Below are positions 24,079 through 33,582 of a stretch of DNA of 64,000 nt, piece after piece. The notes under the pieces were generated by a model that was given only the letters and a program-made list of their open reading frames with translations, had not been told where the DNA came from and did not search any database. A program made the position numbers and the translations under genes. Positions within the stretch are counted from its first letter, which is position 1. Each line of letters begins with the position of its first letter. Source of the stretch: Pseudomonadota bacterium (lineage in GTDB: Bacteria; Pseudomonadota; Alphaproteobacteria; Rhizobiales; Xanthobacteraceae); assembly GCA_023404675.1 (NCBI GenBank), contig JAEYAW010000031.1, positions 124,001-188,000 of the forward strand. The letters run 5' to 3'.

Positions 24079-25053
24079 TTATTCCCCGCGCGCCACCGCA
24101 TCGCCCCAGCGCCAGCGGCGGGCCGCCGCATAGCCGGGCTTGTTGCGCCGGACGATGGTTTCGAAGACGAGGCCACCGGGTGTGCACAGCTTCGCCGCGA
24201 TTTCCACCTTGCCGACCCGGGGCGGCGCGAGCACGCGCGCATCGCCCGCAGGCAGCGGCATGCGCTGCAACGCCACATAGGAAAATTTCTCGTCCTCGAA
24301 AGGAGCCTCCGCGCCCTTCAGGAGTTTATGATCGCGCGAGCGGGCGAGCCGCACCGAGAAATGACACCAGTCCGGCTCCCGGAGCGGGCACGGCAGATCG
24401 GCCGGACACGGTGCAATCACATGGGCTCCCGCCGCCAGCAGCCGGTCGCGCAGCGCCAGAATGCGCCGCGATCCCGCCGGCGTTCCCGGCTCGATCACCA
24501 GCAGCACGGCGGAAGTCTTCCGCCACATGGCGTCCGCAAGATCCACCTGATCGCGAGCGTCCAGCTCACCCAGCACATAGCTGGCAACGACCAGGTCGGC
24601 CGGCTCGGCGGCCGCGACCTCGGCCACCGCCTGCCCGGCCCTGATCCGCAGGTCCGGAAAACCCGGATCGCTGTCGGCCAGATGCCGCGCCAGCTCACGC
24701 AGCGCCGGATTGGCGTCGATCATGGTCAGCGAACGAAGCGTATCGAAGGTCTGCGCCGCCGCCCAGCTCGCGGTTCCCGGCCCGGCCCCGACGTCGAGCA
24801 GGCTCTCGGGCGCGAAGCCGGGCATGCGCTCGCCGAGCGCGTCGAGACAGGCCGCAGCCGCTGCATAGGTCGCCGGCATCCGCGCCAGCGCGTAGGCCAG
24901 GGCGTCGGAAGCCCTGGTGATGCCGGCCGAATTGCCGCCTGCGCGGTAGCGCCGCGAGATGTCCGCGGCACGTGCGGCTGCGTCGCCCCGCGAGACGCCT
25001 TCCGCCAGACGATCCAGCGCCGTTCTCAATCCAGCGGGAAGCAGACCACTCAT
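24079..25053 (-). CDS. Rsm22-like putative methyltransferase of the small ribosomal subunit
   Basis: A 324-residue protein of the Rsm22 family. The SAM-binding loop is LLDVGAGPGTASWAA near 85-99, with acidic residue DANPALREL after the second strand. A cysteine-rich segment (CPADLPCPL, then DWCHF) follows; mitochondrial Rsm22/METTL17 has Fe-S-binding cysteines at this place. It is probably a ribosome-assembly factor acting in the cytoplasm. The ATG at 25053 is preferred over 25059 because AAGGA lies 6 nt before it. Bacterial substrates are not established. Confidence 0.85.
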   Translation of the reverse strand: MSGLLPAGLRTALDRLAEGVSRGDAAARAADISRRYRAGGNSAGITRASDALAYALARMPATYAAAAACLDALGERMPGFAPESLLDVGAGPGTASWAAAQTFDTLRSLTMIDANPALRELARHLADSDPGFPDLRIRAGQAVAEVAAAEPADLVVASYVLGELDARDQVDLADAMWRKTSAVLLVIEPGTPAGSRRILALRDRLLAAGAHVIAPCPADLPCPLREPDWCHFSVRLARSRDHKLLKGAEAPFEDEKFSYVALQRMPLPAGDARVLAPPRVGKVEIAAKLCTPGGLVFETIVRRNKPGYAAARRWRWGDAVARGE

Positions 25054-25310
25054 CGTCATTCCTTCAGGTCGTTCATAGCATCCTCGCAATCGGCCCCGGT
25101 CCAGCGCCGGGCCGCCAAACCTGCCCAAGAACTGACCGTCCCATTCCGCATTTGCGGTAAAAATGCCACAGCCACGGTGCGCAGATGCCGCGATGACACC
25201 TAAGTGATGGAAAGAGAGCCTGAATAAACGATAATGAAACCATGAGAGTCGATGCGTAGAGGAGGTCCGGCCCGGACCCCTTGAAACGCAGATGTTGAAT
25301 TGGGTTTCCC

Positions 25311-25997
25311 ATGTCAATTGCAGCGAAGATCGGAATCGTGATTGCAGTCGGGCTGATGGTCTCGGGTTGCATGCAAGCCACCACCTACGAGGCCGTCAAC
25401 GACGCCAACTTCAAACCGTCAGACAAGGCTCAGCTCGCCAAGGCGCGCTACGCCAAGGTGTCGGTCCCTGAGCCGTTCCGGCGCGCGATCGTGGATTATC
25501 ACCGCAAGGAATTGCCAGGCACCATCGTGGTCGATTCCGACAACCACTATCTCTACTTCGTGCAGGACGGTGGCAAGGCGATCCGCTACGGTGTGACGGT
25601 CGGCGAGGAAGCGCTGGCCTTCTCCGGCGTCGCCAAGATCGGCCGCATGGCCGAGTGGCCGACCTGGACCCCGACCGCCGATATCCACAAGCGCATCGAG
25701 GGGCTGCCGGCCTCGGTCCCCGGCGGCATCGACAATCCGCTCGGCGCGCGCGCTCTCTATCTCTATCAGGGCAACCGCGACACCCTGTTCCGCATCCACG
25801 GCACCAACCAGCCGGAATATATCGGCGCGTCGATCTCCTCGGGCTGCATCCGCATGACCAACGAGGACGTCATCGATCTCTACAATCGCGTCAAACAGGG
25901 CGCGGTCGTGGTGGTGCTGGAGCCCAAGCACGGCGACTCGCCCTTCAATTCCAAGATGGCGCTGCAGGGTGGCGCCAGCGGCAACGCCTCGTTCTGA
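25311..25997 (+). CDS. L,D-transpeptidase (YkuD) lipoprotein
   Basis: A 228-residue L,D-transpeptidase. The N-terminus has a lipobox (LMVSGC, Cys20). The catalytic motif is RIHGTNQPEYIG followed by SISSGCIRM, with Cys179 as the nucleophile. Such enzymes make 3-3 peptidoglycan cross-links or attach proteins to peptidoglycan in the periplasm. The C-terminal Gly/Ser-rich tail is short. A strong bidirectional terminator follows. It is divergent from the Rsm22-like gene. Confidence 0.94.
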   Translation: MSIAAKIGIVIAVGLMVSGCMQATTYEAVNDANFKPSDKAQLAKARYAKVSVPEPFRRAIVDYHRKELPGTIVVDSDNHYLYFVQDGGKAIRYGVTVGEEALAFSGVAKIGRMAEWPTWTPTADIHKRIEGLPASVPGGIDNPLGARALYLYQGNRDTLFRIHGTNQPEYIGASISSGCIRMTNEDVIDLYNRVKQGAVVVVLEPKHGDSPFNSKMALQGGASGNASF

Positions 25998-26018
25998 AGC
26001 GCTCACCATTCGGAATCA

Positions 26019-26048
26019 AAAAGCCGGGCTTTGCGCCCGGCTTTTTTT
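26019..26048. terminator. Bidirectional Rho-independent terminator
   Basis: AAAA plus the 7-bp stem GCCGGGC (26023-26029) pairs with 26035-26041 and a T-run follows. Read on the minus strand it also ends in a T-run. It serves both the L,D-transpeptidase (+) and the extensin-like gene (-). Confidence 0.9.
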
Positions 26049-26065
26049 GTGCGCCATGATTGGCT

Positions 26066-27298
26066 TCACCTCGGAATCAGGCTGAGCGGAAACGGAAGCG
26101 TGTCACGCGGCTGGCGGCGTTTAGGCTTCCCGGACCTGACAGAGCCAGATTTGGCAGACACGGCCTGAGACTGCACCGGCGGCGCGGAAGAGTTTGCCAC
26201 CCGCGCCCCACTCTCCTTCTCTCGCGAGCTGTCTCCTGATTTCGCTCCGGGCGGAGCCGGTACCGGCAGCGGTGTCCGCGTCACCGTCTCTTCCGGTGAA
26301 GAGGCAGGCGGCGCGGCTGCCTCCTGCCCGTCCCTCTGGTGCTCATCCTTCTGCTGCTCGTCGTCCGGCCGCGCGTCATTCGCCGCCGAAGGGCCCCGCG
26401 TCCCGTCACCCGGCGTGACCGCCGCGACCTCGCGGGGCGGCGCGTCGTTCGGGCGGACGGCCGGAAGCAGCGGCGCGATCTGCGGCATCGGATCGTGAAC
26501 ATCCCACTGGCAGATGCGGTAGCCGCCCCGGCGCTCGGCGCGGTCCAGATGGATATGATCCTCGTGATAGCCATCCGAGCCAGGCCCCAGCACGGTGGTG
26601 AACCGCGCGCAGACCGATTGCAGCACCTTCTCACGCACCTCGCGCGGCGACGCCGGCTCAGTGAGCGAGATCGAGCGTCCGTCAGCCAGTTTGAAACCGC
26701 GCACGTCGAGCGCGTTGGCGCGGCCATGCTCGGAGAGCTTTGCGCCCGCGACCCGGTTGCGGCCCCGGCAGCTGTAGGAATCAAAGTTGTCCAGTTCGCT
26801 GAGCCGGCCGCCAAGACCGGCTGCCAGCGCCGCGAGATCGGTCCGGACCCATTGCGCGAGATCGCTCGCCATCTCGCAGCGGACGGTGGCGGCGGGCTTC
26901 AGCGCGACTTTCCCGCCGTCCTCCAGAACCACTTGTTCCAGCCGGACCAGATCCTCGCCGCCGCAGCCGCCCTCTCCCTTGATGGGTGCAATCGAGGGCG
27001 CGACCGCAATCGCCTCGGTGAGCGCAAGCCGGCAGGCCGAGGGCTGCGGCGCGGCCTTCGCGCTTTCGGCAGGCGCATGCTCGTCTTTCGCCGCGGGACC
27101 GGCGGCGTCGGGCTGCGGCGGCGCAGCCGTCGCGGGAGCGTTCACCGGCCGTGGACGCGGCATCGGAATACCTGCATGAGCATTGTTTGATGAAACGCAA
27201 AAAATGAACCAGCTCAAGCCGGTAACCACTGCTGCCAGACCCGCGCCGGCGCGGCGAAAAGGCCACCTCTTGGCTGTTGCATTGGCGATGCAATTCAT
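26066..27298 (-). CDS. Extensin-like family protein, probable cell-wall peptidase
   Basis: A 410-residue exported protein: a hydrophobic N-terminal segment (AGLAAVVTGLSWFIFCVS), a Pro/Ala-rich linker, then the extensin-like C-terminal domain. That domain includes SELDNFDSYSCRGRN, KLSEHGRANALDVRGF (His and Asp in D-Ala-D-Ala-peptidase-like positions) and YHEDHIHLD, with the cysteines typical of the domain. A long low-complexity tail rich in Pro, Ser, Glu and Gln ends it. Related folds are zinc peptidases acting on peptidoglycan; activity here is inferred. The start at 27298 is one of two options (27355 is open). Confidence 0.82.
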   Translation of the reverse strand: MNCIANATAKRWPFRRAGAGLAAVVTGLSWFIFCVSSNNAHAGIPMPRPRPVNAPATAAPPQPDAAGPAAKDEHAPAESAKAAPQPSACRLALTEAIAVAPSIAPIKGEGGCGGEDLVRLEQVVLEDGGKVALKPAATVRCEMASDLAQWVRTDLAALAAGLGGRLSELDNFDSYSCRGRNRVAGAKLSEHGRANALDVRGFKLADGRSISLTEPASPREVREKVLQSVCARFTTVLGPGSDGYHEDHIHLDRAERRGGYRICQWDVHDPMPQIAPLLPAVRPNDAPPREVAAVTPGDGTRGPSAANDARPDDEQQKDEHQRDGQEAAAPPASSPEETVTRTPLPVPAPPGAKSGDSSREKESGARVANSSAPPVQSQAVSAKSGSVRSGKPKRRQPRDTLPFPLSLIPR

Positions 27299-27369
27299 GC
27301 GAACCACACCACCGGTCCGGCGGCAAGAACGAGACAACCGGAAACCAATCCACAAGGAGGGATTTGCGC

Positions 27370-28998
27370 ATGCGCGGCTTGATGCAAGACTGGCCCCTGC
27401 TGGCTCACCGAATCATCGACCACGCGGCCAGCATTCACGGTGATCGCGAAGTCGTCACCCGCTCGGTCGAAGGCCCCATCCATCGCACCAATTACGCCGA
27501 AATCCGCGCCCGCGCGCTGAAGGTCGCGCAGCGGCTGGAAAAGGACGGCATTGCGTTCGGCGATCGCGTCGGCACCATCGCCTGGAACACTTGGCGTCAT
27601 CTGGAATGCTGGTACGGCATCATGGGCATCGGCGCCGTGTGCCATACCATCAACCCGCGCCTGTTCCCCGACCAGATCGCCTGGATCGCCAACCATGCCG
27701 GCGACCGGATCATCTTCACCGACATCACCTTCGTTCCGATCCTCGAAAAGGTCGCCGACAAGCTGACCGGCGTCGAGCGCTTCGTCGTGCTCACCGATCA
27801 GGCGCACATGCCGCAGACGGCGCTGAAGAACGCGGTCGCCTATGAGGACTGGATCAACGAGGTCGACGGCGATTTCCAGTGGAAGTCCTTCGACGAGAAC
27901 ACCGCGGCCGCGATGTGCTACACGTCCGGCACCACGGGCGATCCCAAAGGCGTCGTCTATTCGCATCGCTCGAACGTTCTTCATGCCCTGGTCGCCAACA
28001 ACGGTGACGCCCTCGGCACCGTCTCCAGCGATACAATGCTTCCGGTGGTCCCTCTGTTCCATGCCAACAGCTGGGGCATCGCGTTCTCGTCTCCCGCAAT
28101 GGGCACCAAGCTGGTGATGCCGGGCGCCAAGATGGACGGCGCGTCGATCTACGAACTGATGTCCACCGAAAAGGTCACTTACACGGCCGGCGTGCCGACG
28201 GTGTGGCTGATGCTGCTCCAGCACATGGAGAAGGAGAAGCTCACGCTGCCGGACCTGCGCGTCGTGGTCTGCGGCGGCTCGGCGATGCCGCGCGCCATGA
28301 TCAAGGCGTTCGAGGAGATGGGCATCCACGCCCGTCACGCCTGGGGCATGACCGAGATGAGCCCGCTGGGCACGGTCTGCGCGCTGCAGGGGGCCTACAG
28401 CAATCTCGAAGGCGACGCCAAATACGACATCCAGCAGCTCCAGGGCTTCCCGCCCTTCGGCGTCGAGATGAAGATCACCGACGACAACGGCAAGGACCTG
28501 CCGTGGGACGGCAAGACCTTCGGCCGCCTCATGGTGCGCGGGCCTTCCGTCGCGGCGTCCTATTTCCGGGTCGACAAGAACATCCTCGACAAGGACGGTT
28601 ATTTCGACACCGGCGACGTCGCCACCATCAACGAACACGGCTACATGCGCATCACGGACCGTTCGAAGGACGTGATCAAGTCGGGCGGCGAGTGGATCTC
28701 CTCGATCGATCTCGAAAACCTCGCGGTCGGCCATCCGAAGGTCGCCGAAGCGGCCGTGATCGGCGTCTTCCATCCGAAGTGGGACGAGCGGCCGCTGCTG
28801 ATCGTTCACCTCAAGGAAGGCCAGACCGCCACCGAGGACGAAATCCTGAAATTCATGGACGGCAAGATCGCCAAATGGTGGATGCCGGACGCGGTGGTGT
28901 TCACGGACGGAATTCCGCACACCTCCACCGGCAAAATCCTCAAGACCGCGCTGCGCGACCAGTTCAAGGACTTCAGCTTCCCGAACGCCGCGGCGTAA
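27370..28998 (+). CDS. Medium/long-chain acyl-CoA synthetase (AMP-binding)
   Basis: A 542-residue member of the ANL superfamily that activates a carboxylic acid to an acyl-adenylate and then an acyl-CoA. Motifs: P-loop YTSGTTGDPKGVVYSHRS near 183-200, WGMTEMSPLGT, YFDTGDVATINEHGYM, the hinge ITDRSKDVIKSGGEWIS, and the catalytic Lys in TSTGKILK near the end. Overall it resembles FadD-type proteins with a DUF4009-like start. The ATG at 27370 follows AAGGAGGG. The exact chain length of the substrate cannot be read. A strong terminator follows the stop. Confidence 0.93.
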   Translation: MRGLMQDWPLLAHRIIDHAASIHGDREVVTRSVEGPIHRTNYAEIRARALKVAQRLEKDGIAFGDRVGTIAWNTWRHLECWYGIMGIGAVCHTINPRLFPDQIAWIANHAGDRIIFTDITFVPILEKVADKLTGVERFVVLTDQAHMPQTALKNAVAYEDWINEVDGDFQWKSFDENTAAAMCYTSGTTGDPKGVVYSHRSNVLHALVANNGDALGTVSSDTMLPVVPLFHANSWGIAFSSPAMGTKLVMPGAKMDGASIYELMSTEKVTYTAGVPTVWLMLLQHMEKEKLTLPDLRVVVCGGSAMPRAMIKAFEEMGIHARHAWGMTEMSPLGTVCALQGAYSNLEGDAKYDIQQLQGFPPFGVEMKITDDNGKDLPWDGKTFGRLMVRGPSVAASYFRVDKNILDKDGYFDTGDVATINEHGYMRITDRSKDVIKSGGEWISSIDLENLAVGHPKVAEAAVIGVFHPKWDERPLLIVHLKEGQTATEDEILKFMDGKIAKWWMPDAVVFTDGIPHTSTGKILKTALRDQFKDFSFPNAAA

Positions 28999-29017
28999 GC
29001 CACAAAGCCATGATCCG

Positions 29018-29051
29018 ATCCGGGCGCCACACATGGCGCCCGGATTTTTTT
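29018..29051 (+). terminator. Rho-independent terminator after the acyl-CoA synthetase
   Basis: A perfect 12-bp stem (29018-29029 with 29034-29045) and a 4-nt loop are followed by a run of T. It lies 20 nt after the stop codon. Confidence 0.93.
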
Positions 29052-29200
29052 GTGCGGCTCCGGCTTTGAAGCCGGCGGATTTGCCTTCCCTTGTCCGGGC
29101 TGGTACCAGCGGCACAGCGGGACCGCTCTGCGCAAGGCGAACGCCATCGCCGCGACGTCGCTCCCTCGCACATCGCCGCCTCTGCCCACAGGCTGACTGA

Positions 29201-30070
29201 ATGGCCCGCAGATTTCGCGCTGCATACCAATCCGAGCCCGTCTCGCGCCTCGCCTCGGCGGCGCGCTTCTTCGCCATCTTCGCGCTGGTCGTCGCTGCGT
29301 TTTCCGTGATCGTCGTCCGCTTCGGCCTGCTGGAGGCAGAGCCGGGCCTGTGGACGTTCTTCGGGGCGCTGGCCTGCGCGGGCCTGTCGATCCTTTTTGC
29401 ACTCGCAGGCTTTGCCTCGATCTGGCAGTCCGGCGCGCGCGGTCTGCCCCGCATCCTGCTGGCGCTCGTGCTCGACGTGCTGATCCTCGCCTACCCGGCC
29501 TATCTCGGCTATCTCTACCGTACGCTGCCCGCGATCCACGACATCACCACCGATCCGATCGACCCGCCGCGCTTCGAGGTGCTGTCGCGCCTGCGCGCCG
29601 GAGATGGCGCCAACCCCGCCGTTTATGCGGGCCTGTATTCTGCCGAGCAGCAGCGGCTGGCCTATCCCGACATCGAACCGGTTGCGCTCGACGTCTCGGC
29701 CCAGCTGGCCTATGACGCGGCGCTCAAATTCATCACCCGCCACAAATGGCGCGTGGTCGATGCGCGCATGCCGCAGCCGCCGCGCCGCGAGGGCCATATC
29801 GAGGCGGTGGCGACGACACCGGTGATGGGCTTCCGCGAGGACGTGGTGATCCGGGTGCGCCCCGATGGCGACGGTTCGCGCGTGGACATCCGCTCCTCGT
29901 CGCGCAACTTCAAGGCCGACCTTGGCTCCAACGCCGCCCGCATCGCCAGCCTGATGGCGGCGCTCAACGACATTTCCGACGCCGACACCGCCAAGCCGGT
30001 CAAGCGCCCGGTGGCGCCGCCGGCGAAAACACCGGCCAAAGGTCAGGGCAAGAACGCCGCCAGCCGGTAA
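29201..30070 (+). CDS. DUF1499 family membrane protein
   Basis: A 289-residue protein with three N-terminal TM segments (about 20-42, 50-70 and 82-105) followed by a DUF1499 domain: KFITRHKWRVVDARMP, GHIEAVATTPVMGFREDVVIRV, SRVDIRSSSR, then a Lys/Pro/Ala tail. Function is unknown. It is convergent with the MBL gene, and the coding ends overlap by 28 nt, so both share a terminal region. No hairpin terminator is seen there. Confidence 0.82.
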   Translation: MARRFRAAYQSEPVSRLASAARFFAIFALVVAAFSVIVVRFGLLEAEPGLWTFFGALACAGLSILFALAGFASIWQSGARGLPRILLALVLDVLILAYPAYLGYLYRTLPAIHDITTDPIDPPRFEVLSRLRAGDGANPAVYAGLYSAEQQRLAYPDIEPVALDVSAQLAYDAALKFITRHKWRVVDARMPQPPRREGHIEAVATTPVMGFREDVVIRVRPDGDGSRVDIRSSSRNFKADLGSNAARIASLMAALNDISDADTAKPVKRPVAPPAKTPAKGQGKNAASR

Positions 30071-30975
30071 GTCCCCTCGATGGTCGGATCGCCGTCGGTC
30101 TCGACCACCTCGCGCGCCACGAGGTCTTCCAGATGGGCGAGCACCGAATAGCCCGCCGCCGTCATCAGCCGCGGATCGATGCCGATATAGCTGGCGCGCA
30201 CGATGGTCGGGATATCCGCCTCGCCTTTCCCGAGCCTGTGCAGGATCGAGGCCTCGCGCGCCTTGCGGTGGCGCGCCAGAAACCGCGCGAACCGCCGCCC
30301 CTCCCGGATTTCGGGACCATGACCGGAGAGATAGAGATCCTCATCGCGCGCGATAAGCTTGTCGAGAGAGGCCATATAATCGACCATCGAGCCGTCCGGC
30401 GGCGCGACGATCGAGGTCGACCAGCCCATCACATGGTCGCCGACGAAAGTGATGCCCTTCTCGCCCCAGATGAATGCCAGATGGTTGGCGGTGTGGCCCG
30501 GCGTCGCCAGCGCCTCCAGCGCCCAGCCGTCCCCGGTCACGACATCGCCCTCGCTCACGGCCACGTCGGGCGCGAAGTCGCGGTCCGCGCCGGATTCCGA
30601 CGACAGCTTCTCGCTCTCGTAGCACGGCCGCGAGGCGCGGTGCGGCCCCTCGGCATAGACGCTCGCGCCGGTCGCCGCCTTCAGCGCGGCCGTGCCGGGC
30701 GAATGATCCTTGTGGGTGTGGGTGACAAAGATGTGCGTCACCGTCTCGCCGCGCACGGCATCCAGCAGCGCCTGAATATGCGCGTCGTCCGCCGGTCCCG
30801 GATCGATGATCGCGACCTTGCCGCGTCCGACGATGTAGCTCACCGTGCCGGTGAAGGTGAACGGGCTCGGATTGTTGCACAGAACCCGCCGCACGCCGGG
30901 CACGACCTCCTCGGCCACGCCGGGCTTCAGCGGAAAGTCCCGGTTGAACGGAACGTCGTCGTCCGTATCCGCCAT
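30043..30975 (-). CDS. MBL-fold metallo-hydrolase (LACTB2-like)
   Basis: A 310-residue metallo-beta-lactamase-fold hydrolase. The metal-binding motif is THTHKDHSPG, with later ligands in TPGHTANHLAFI, FVGDHVMGW and SGHGPEI. A C-terminal winged-helix-like region (about 245-310) matches LACTB2-type proteins, some of which are RNases. The substrate is not predictable. The ATG at 30975 (MADTDDD) is preferred over 31020. Only a 224-nt spacer separates it from gcdH on the same strand. Confidence 0.88.
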   Translation of the reverse strand: MADTDDDVPFNRDFPLKPGVAEEVVPGVRRVLCNNPSPFTFTGTVSYIVGRGKVAIIDPGPADDAHIQALLDAVRGETVTHIFVTHTHKDHSPGTAALKAATGASVYAEGPHRASRPCYESEKLSSESGADRDFAPDVAVSEGDVVTGDGWALEALATPGHTANHLAFIWGEKGITFVGDHVMGWSTSIVAPPDGSMVDYMASLDKLIARDEDLYLSGHGPEIREGRRFARFLARHRKAREASILHRLGKGEADIPTIVRASYIGIDPRLMTAAGYSVLAHLEDLVAREVVETDGDPTIEGTYRLAAFLP

Positions 30976-31199
30976 GATCTGTCCTTCCCTCGCCGCGTTC
31001 TTATCGTTGTCGCCGGACACCGAAGCCCCGGTGACAGCGGATGCCGGGCCGGGTCGCGGGCCTCTCCATCGTCACTCCAGGTCTGCGCGCTTTTTGCACA
31101 CAGGCCCGGAATCCTACGCCCTGCAGGGTTATGTGGGGTCCGGGGCACGCTTTGCTATCGCTCGCGCCCCGGAGCGATGGAATGACAAGGCCAGCGATC

Positions 31200-32414
31200 T
31201 CACGAGAACGCCTGAATCCCCGTGATGGCGCGGCCGAGGATCAGCGCGTGGACGTCGTGGGTGCCCTCGTAGGTGTTCACGGTCTCCAGATTCTGGGCGT
31301 GACGCATCACGTGGAACTCGCTGGAAATGCCGTTGCCGCCGTGCATGTCGCGGGCGACGCGGGCGATGTCGAGCGCCTTGCCGCAGTTGTTGCGCTTGAC
31401 GATGGAGATCATTTCCGGAGCCATCTTGCCTTCGTCCATCAGCCGGCCGACGCGCAGCGACGCCTGCAGGCCGAGCACGATCTCGGTCTCCATGTCCGCC
31501 AACTTCTTCTGCACGAGCTGGGTGGCGGCGAGCGGCCGGTTGAACTGCTTGCGGTCCAGCGTGTACTGCCGCGCGCGGTGGAAACAATCTTCCGCCGCTC
31601 CCATCGCACCCCACGAGATGCCGTAGCGGGCACGGTTGAGGCAGCCGAACGGGCCCTTGAGGCCCGAGACGTTCGGCAGCAGCGCGCTCTCCGGCACCAC
31701 CACGCCGTCCAGCACGATCTCGCCGGTGATCGAGGCGCGCAGCGACAGCTTGCCCTCGATCTTCGGCGCGCTGAGACCCTTCATGCCCTTTTCGAGGATG
31801 AAGCCGCGGATCTGGTTGTCGTGCGCGGCCGACTTCGCCCACACCACGAACACGTCCGCGATGGGCGCGTTGGAAATCCACATCTTGGAGCCGGTCAGGC
31901 GATAGCCGTCCGACACCTTTTCGGCGCGGGTCTTCATGCCGCCCGGATCGGAGCCCGCATCCGGCTCGGTCAGGCCGAAGCAGCCGACCCACTCGCCCGA
32001 AGCCAGCTTCGGCAGATAGGTCTTGCGCTGCGTCTCGTCGCCGTAGGCGTAGATCGGATACATCACCAGCGAGGACTGCACGCTGTTCATCGAGCGGTAG
32101 CCGGAATCGACGCGCTCGATCTCGCGCGCCACCAGGCCATAGGCGACATAGCCGGCGTTGGCGCAGCCGTAATCCTCCGGCAGCGTCACGCCGATCAGGC
32201 CAAGTTCGCCCATCTCGTTAAAGATCTCGCGATCGGTCTTCTCGTCGAGATAGGCTTTCGTCACGCGCGGCAGCAGCTTGTCCTGCGCATAGGCATGGGC
32301 GGTGTCGCGGATCAGGCGTTCGTCCTCGGTCAGCTGGTCGTCGAGAAGGAACGGATCATCCCACTTGAACGATGCGGGAGCCGGCTTGTCCTTCATCTGG
32401 GGACGCGCACTCAT
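31200..32414 (-). CDS. gcdH: Glutaryl-CoA dehydrogenase (acyl-CoA dehydrogenase family)
   Basis: A 404-residue FAD enzyme. It carries FGLTEPDAGSDPGGM for flavin binding, RARYGISWGAMGAAEDCF and DRKQFNRPL, and the end NTYEGTHDVHALILGR with catalytic Glu383. This closing motif is diagnostic of glutaryl-CoA dehydrogenase, which oxidatively decarboxylates glutaryl-CoA to crotonyl-CoA in lysine and tryptophan breakdown and passes electrons to ETF. Size is normal. It stands alone on its strand, about 90 nt from ribB. Confidence 0.92.
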   Translation of the reverse strand: MSARPQMKDKPAPASFKWDDPFLLDDQLTEDERLIRDTAHAYAQDKLLPRVTKAYLDEKTDREIFNEMGELGLIGVTLPEDYGCANAGYVAYGLVAREIERVDSGYRSMNSVQSSLVMYPIYAYGDETQRKTYLPKLASGEWVGCFGLTEPDAGSDPGGMKTRAEKVSDGYRLTGSKMWISNAPIADVFVVWAKSAAHDNQIRGFILEKGMKGLSAPKIEGKLSLRASITGEIVLDGVVVPESALLPNVSGLKGPFGCLNRARYGISWGAMGAAEDCFHRARQYTLDRKQFNRPLAATQLVQKKLADMETEIVLGLQASLRVGRLMDEGKMAPEMISIVKRNNCGKALDIARVARDMHGGNGISSEFHVMRHAQNLETVNTYEGTHDVHALILGRAITGIQAFS

Positions 32415-32505
32415 CGGTAACCTTCCTTATAAGCGATGATAGATGATGGCTGGAACTCTGCCGCGAGATTAGGACGACCAAAGCTCGCGCGCAATCGCGG
32501 GGCGC

Positions 32506-33582
32506 TCACCCTTCGAGTTGCTCGTCGGCAACGATCTCGATGCCGAAGCCGGAGAGCCCCATATATTCGTGGGCTGACGACGTCAGATGGCGGATCGACG
32601 TGATGCCGAGGTCGCGCAGGATCTGCGCGCCGACGCCGACCTCGCGCCATTGCCGATGACGATCGGCCTCGGCCGTGCTCTCCCCGCCGATGGGTTCGGC
32701 CGGAACGCCCGCCGCGCCGTCGCGCAGATAAACCAGCACACCTGCGCCGCGCTTTTTGAACTGCTCGAGCGCCACGGGGATTTTCTGATTGCCGAAGAAA
32801 ATATCCTTCACGATGTTCGGCTTGTGAAACCGCACCAGCACATCGCGCCCGTCGCCGACGTTGCCGTAGACGAAGGCCACGTGCTGGACCGGATCGAACG
32901 GCGAACGATAGGCGTAGCCCTGAAGCGGCCCGATCGGGCTGTCGGTGGTGAACGTCGAGACGCGTTCGATCAGCTTCTCGCGCGCCTGCCGGTAGGCGAT
33001 CATGTCAGCGATGGTGACGTGCTTGAGCTTGTGATGTGCTGCGAAGCGCGCCACCTGCTCGCCCTTCATCACCGTGCCGTCGTCGTTCATCAGCTCCGAG
33101 ATCACACCGACCGGCGACATCCCCGCGAGCTTGCAAAGATCGACGGCGGCTTCCGTATGGCCGGAGCGCATCAAGACGCCGCCCTCGCGGGCGATCAGCG
33201 GGAAGATGTGGCCGGGGCGGGTGAAATCATTGGCGCCCACATTCGGATTGGCGAGCGCACGGCAGCAGGAGGCGCGCTCTTCGGCCGAGATGCCGGTGCC
33301 GCCGTCCGGCTTGTAGTCGATCGAGACGGTGAATGCGGTCGTATGCGCGGAGTCGTTATGCGACACCATCGGATCGAGGCGAAGCCGGCGCGCATCGGCC
33401 ACAGTGATCGGCGCGCAGACGATGCCGGAGGTATGGCGGATGATGAAAGCCATTTTCTCGGGCGTGCACAGGGACGCCGCGACGATCAGATCACCTTCGC
33501 CCTCGCGATCGTCGTCGTCGGTGACGACCACGATCTCGCCGTTGGCGAAGGCCTGCAGAACTTCGGAAATAGGATGGGCCAT
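32506..33582 (-). CDS. ribB: 3,4-dihydroxy-2-butanone-4-phosphate synthase with degenerate RibA-like domain (RibBX type)
   Basis: A 358-residue riboflavin-pathway protein. The N-terminal domain (about 1-205) is a complete DHBP synthase: DDDDREGEGDL at 22-32, RPGHIFPLIAREGGVL and GHTEAAVDLC. The C-terminal half aligns in layout with GTP cyclohydrolase II but has VRFHKPNIVKDIFFGN where the zinc cysteines (CxxDVFGSxRCDC) should be, so that activity is most likely lost. This is the known RibBX-type arrangement. The ATG at 33582 is used; no FMN riboswitch is recognisable upstream. Confidence 0.92.
   Translation of the reverse strand: MAHPISEVLQAFANGEIVVVTDDDDREGEGDLIVAASLCTPEKMAFIIRHTSGIVCAPITVADARRLRLDPMVSHNDSAHTTAFTVSIDYKPDGGTGISAEERASCCRALANPNVGANDFTRPGHIFPLIAREGGVLMRSGHTEAAVDLCKLAGMSPVGVISELMNDDGTVMKGEQVARFAAHHKLKHVTIADMIAYRQAREKLIERVSTFTTDSPIGPLQGYAYRSPFDPVQHVAFVYGNVGDGRDVLVRFHKPNIVKDIFFGNQKIPVALEQFKKRGAGVLVYLRDGAAGVPAEPIGGESTAEADRHRQWREVGVGAQILRDLGITSIRHLTSSAHEYMGLSGFGIEIVADEQLEG

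Noticed and set aside
27295..29454. Long antisense frame over the acyl-CoA synthetase
   Set aside because: No homology-like motifs, and it passes through a strong terminator; the plus-strand gene is complete.
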